Shown: positions 61,320 to 64,000 of the stretch, one piece after another
Layout: each line of letters starts with the position of its first letter
Numbering within the stretch: position 1 is the stretch's first letter
Source: Allacma fusca
Taxonomy: Eukaryota > Arthropoda > Collembola > Symphypleona > Sminthuridae
Direction: 5' to 3'
Length of the DNA stretch: 64,000 nucleotides
NCBI GenBank assembly: GCA_947179485.1
Contig: OX359248.1
Span: forward strand, 46,386,847 to 46,450,846
The notes under the pieces: generated by a model
The model's database searches: none
The model's input: the letters and a program-made list of their open reading frames with translations, nothing else
Told to the model about the DNA's origin: nothing
Translations under genes and position numbers: made by a program

Positions 61320-64000
61320 CTCTAACGTGGAATCCCCATCCACATGAGTGAGTGTTTAAGAATTGAACCTTGTTGCTCCTTTAACTCTATCTCTTGAGCA
61401 ATACCCTTTGTACAGACTCCGCACCGTCTGGCTCCGCTCGTGGAGAGTTCCATTGTTCGAGCTTGAACAAGTTCTCAGAAAAATCCCAGATACATACATG
61501 TAACCGACACATTTCCCACTACCTCCGAAAAAAAATCCCAACGTCTATCAGAGTCAAGGGGAAAAAAATTAGGGAATTGACATACTGGCGTAGATACTAT
61601 ACGTAGATACATTTAATTATAAACTCCCAATTGCGTCAGCACACGGTTATTCTTCCTCTTCGAGAGCGAGCAAAAACTTCAAAACTGTGCTCGTCCTTCC
61701 TCCGCGCTCTGTTTATGTTTATACTTGAGTTCATTTCACCGTTCTTCACGGATCCAGGGAACACAGCGGGGTGTGAGTCTGAATGTGTGCTAAAATATCA
61801 TAATCCTTGCCCTCCAGGACTGAAACAATATCCACAGAGCCCACTCTCCTCAAAACAAGTGCACCATTACCATCACCCCAATAACGAGCTAAAAAAGACT
61901 TGAGGATGGGATCTCCATAGAGTTTGATTGTACATGTGTGGGAGAATTTACCCCGGAATTCAACGAGTCTTATTACCATACATATATAAATTCCTACAGT
62001 TACGGTAAGGGAAAGTTGGTGGGAAGTTTTTAAATTACAGGATCATATATTTATCTATATCTAATTATATACATAAGCAATCGTAATTTTGTAAGTAGAT
62101 TTGAAATTGCTGGATTCCCATACTTTTGCTTCGAGTGTGTAGTTTAAATTAATATTGAAAATTGTAATGGAGTACTTCCCACACAAGGGAATCAAATTCC
62201 AAATAATTGTTTACTGACTTGAACAAGAGCTAATCTCCTGTTTATTTAGCTCCGGGAAATGAAAACCTTTTACTATCAACAGCCCTCAATGTATAGAGTA
62301 TATACATACATAGAGAGGGTGAGTAACGTGAAGGATATTCGGCTGGAGGAGTCTCTACGTACATATTATGTACATGTCATGTGAAAGTATTGCTACCTTT
62401 CCCGGTTCCCAAACTGAGACTCCGAGAGCTCTTCCATATTGATTCCAAGTTGGAATAGTGGCGAGCTTTTTACAAGGCAACTTCCTTAAAGGACTGTATT
62501 GATTAGAGATTATGTAAGTAGATACTTATAGGTCTATATGACAGACTTCCAGGGCCTGGAGCAAGGGAGTACTGGGAGATATACATAGTCGAAGGGGTTC
62601 AGCGCACGAGAGCTAATTACAAGAGTTGTCTTGAAACGTCTGCACTGCACTACTATAGATATAGGAAACTCCAAGTATATAAATTAATGGACTAATCATA
62701 TACTCCTTGTATGCTCCATGGTCTATGGACTGTGCACGTGAGTGTGTGTGTGTGTACACACACAAGGGTACAGATGCACTGTCCACCCATATCAATGTAT
62801 AGTTGAGAGAAGGAGAGAGGAGTCTTTTTTGGCTCGTGTCGACAGACACCATCTCCAACTTCGCACAACATTTAAGCCAAATTACTGGAATCGTAAAAGG
62901 AGCGTACAGAATCACCTAACAACTCTTAGTCTGGCTGTTTTACGTCCAATATTACATGCAAAATCAGGGGTGGAATGGAGCACAACTTCCCTTGATGACG
63001 GACATTATGACTGCGAGCTAGCTAAGCCTGGTTTTGGGGAAAAATAAGATTATGAATCTCATTGGCTTGTACTGGGTTGTAGGGAGTCACTGTCCTGGAT
63101 ATTTTATTATTGTCATTCCCGTAATCAGGGTTCATATAGATAATTATAGATATACAGACCGCTTCTGCTCTGAAGCTCCTCTCTCAAGTGCCTTCTGTTT
63201 TTAGCATTTTTACAGTTGGTTTCATTACAGTAATTATTATTACGGCATTCATGGAAGTTAGCTCTTTCTCAAGTAGTCACATCTCATTGGAGTCATTTCC
63301 ACCCAAAAAATCCCAGCTCCAGATACTCGTAAAGCTGACAGGGAATTTTAACGAATTTATTTTACGATGTGTATCATTCACAGTGTAGAGTCATCGTTTA
63401 TACAAGTCTATATCAAATATGCAGTTGATGATGAAACCTATGCTCAACTTGAAGACACACTCTATCTACGTAATGTACCAAATAAAATAGCATTAAGGAA
63501 ACATTAGGTTCAGGAGCCAAGAGGAGTGTTTATTTCCCGTAGAGTTGCATGATGCAATTTCCCTCAAATACTCTGAATAAGAAATTTATACCCGATGACT
63601 ATTACCATGATTCGGATATTGTAAATGAAGCCCGCCCATAAAATGTTTACTAGAAATGTATTGCATCAGAAATAGATAATACTATAGGATTTGGAACAAG
63701 GAGGAAAAAGACTTTCATTTTGGGATTTGATGCTATCATGATATTTCCATACGTATAGATATTGGAGGGAGCATATTTTTTTTATAAATATTGAGGATTT
63801 ATTTCCCAACAGCTCTAATGATTACTATTACAGTCCCTGGGCTTGCTGTAGCTTTTGTACTGTTTGGTATTAAATTCTCTGACGTTAGAAGGAATCCAAG
63901 GTCCATTGCCTGTATTTTTAATCAAAGGAACTTTATGGCATTGATTGTCTTACCAGGGACTAATCCAGTCTCAATGGGATAAGATTGGGGAGCAATTAAT

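Larger units (their letters stand above)
52340..64000. other. no gene recognised; (GA)n-rich
   Basis: AT-rich DNA with simple tracts and one palindromic repeat copy. The TACATA-type texture and microsatellites resume immediately to the right of the block. Open frames at 58955-59440, 55641-56009 and 63791-63982 have no recognisable domain. The last has a hydrophobic stretch (MITITVPGLAVAFVLFG) after a CCCAACAG acceptor-like site and may be an exon edge. Confidence 0.4.

Overview
This window looks like nuclear DNA from a eukaryote, most likely an invertebrate animal. It is AT-rich and gene-poor. It carries many (CA)n, (GA)n, (CT)n and (TATG)n tracts and has no operon-like packing, rRNA or tRNA. 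The only long, unmistakable coding region is a Penelope-like retroelement (PLE) with reverse transcriptase and GIY-YIG domains. PLEs of this type are typical of animal genomes. I cannot name the species.

Layout. From 1 to about 12.6 kb: non-coding-looking DNA with dense microsatellites and a few islands that resemble short exons. The best of these is at 4891-5077 on the plus strand, with weaker ones at 4151-4192 and 8191-8253. From 12.6 to 13.55 kb: two arrays of an exact 30-bp minisatellite that share a core, with a degenerate palindromic repeat between them. From 13.6 to 43.9 kb: mostly unassignable intergenic or intronic DNA holding several copies of the same palindromic (MITE-like) repeat family. 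It also holds a candidate two-exon minus-strand gene at 36980-37924, whose predicted product has a cysteine-rich tail. From 43.97 to 52.33 kb: a block that differs in texture (no dinucleotide microsatellites). It is bounded by matching inverted hairpin repeats and looks like a large old insertion. Inside it are a decayed pogo/Tigger-like DDE transposase fragment, several unidentified short ORFs and, nested in it, the PLE (48002-50411). From 52.3 to 64 kb: non-coding-looking DNA again, with a cluster of long (GA)n tracts at 58.3-61.3 kb.

The PLE is the firmest result. Its 726-codon frame has all the expected RT and endonuclease motifs, the copy is flanked by a perfect 14-bp target-site duplication, and it is truncated at its 5' end inside the ORF. 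The nesting order (a young retroelement inside an older transposon-like block) can be read directly from the sequence. No pathway or gene cluster can be reconstructed. All exon-level calls come from reading splice signals and open frames by eye and are tentative.
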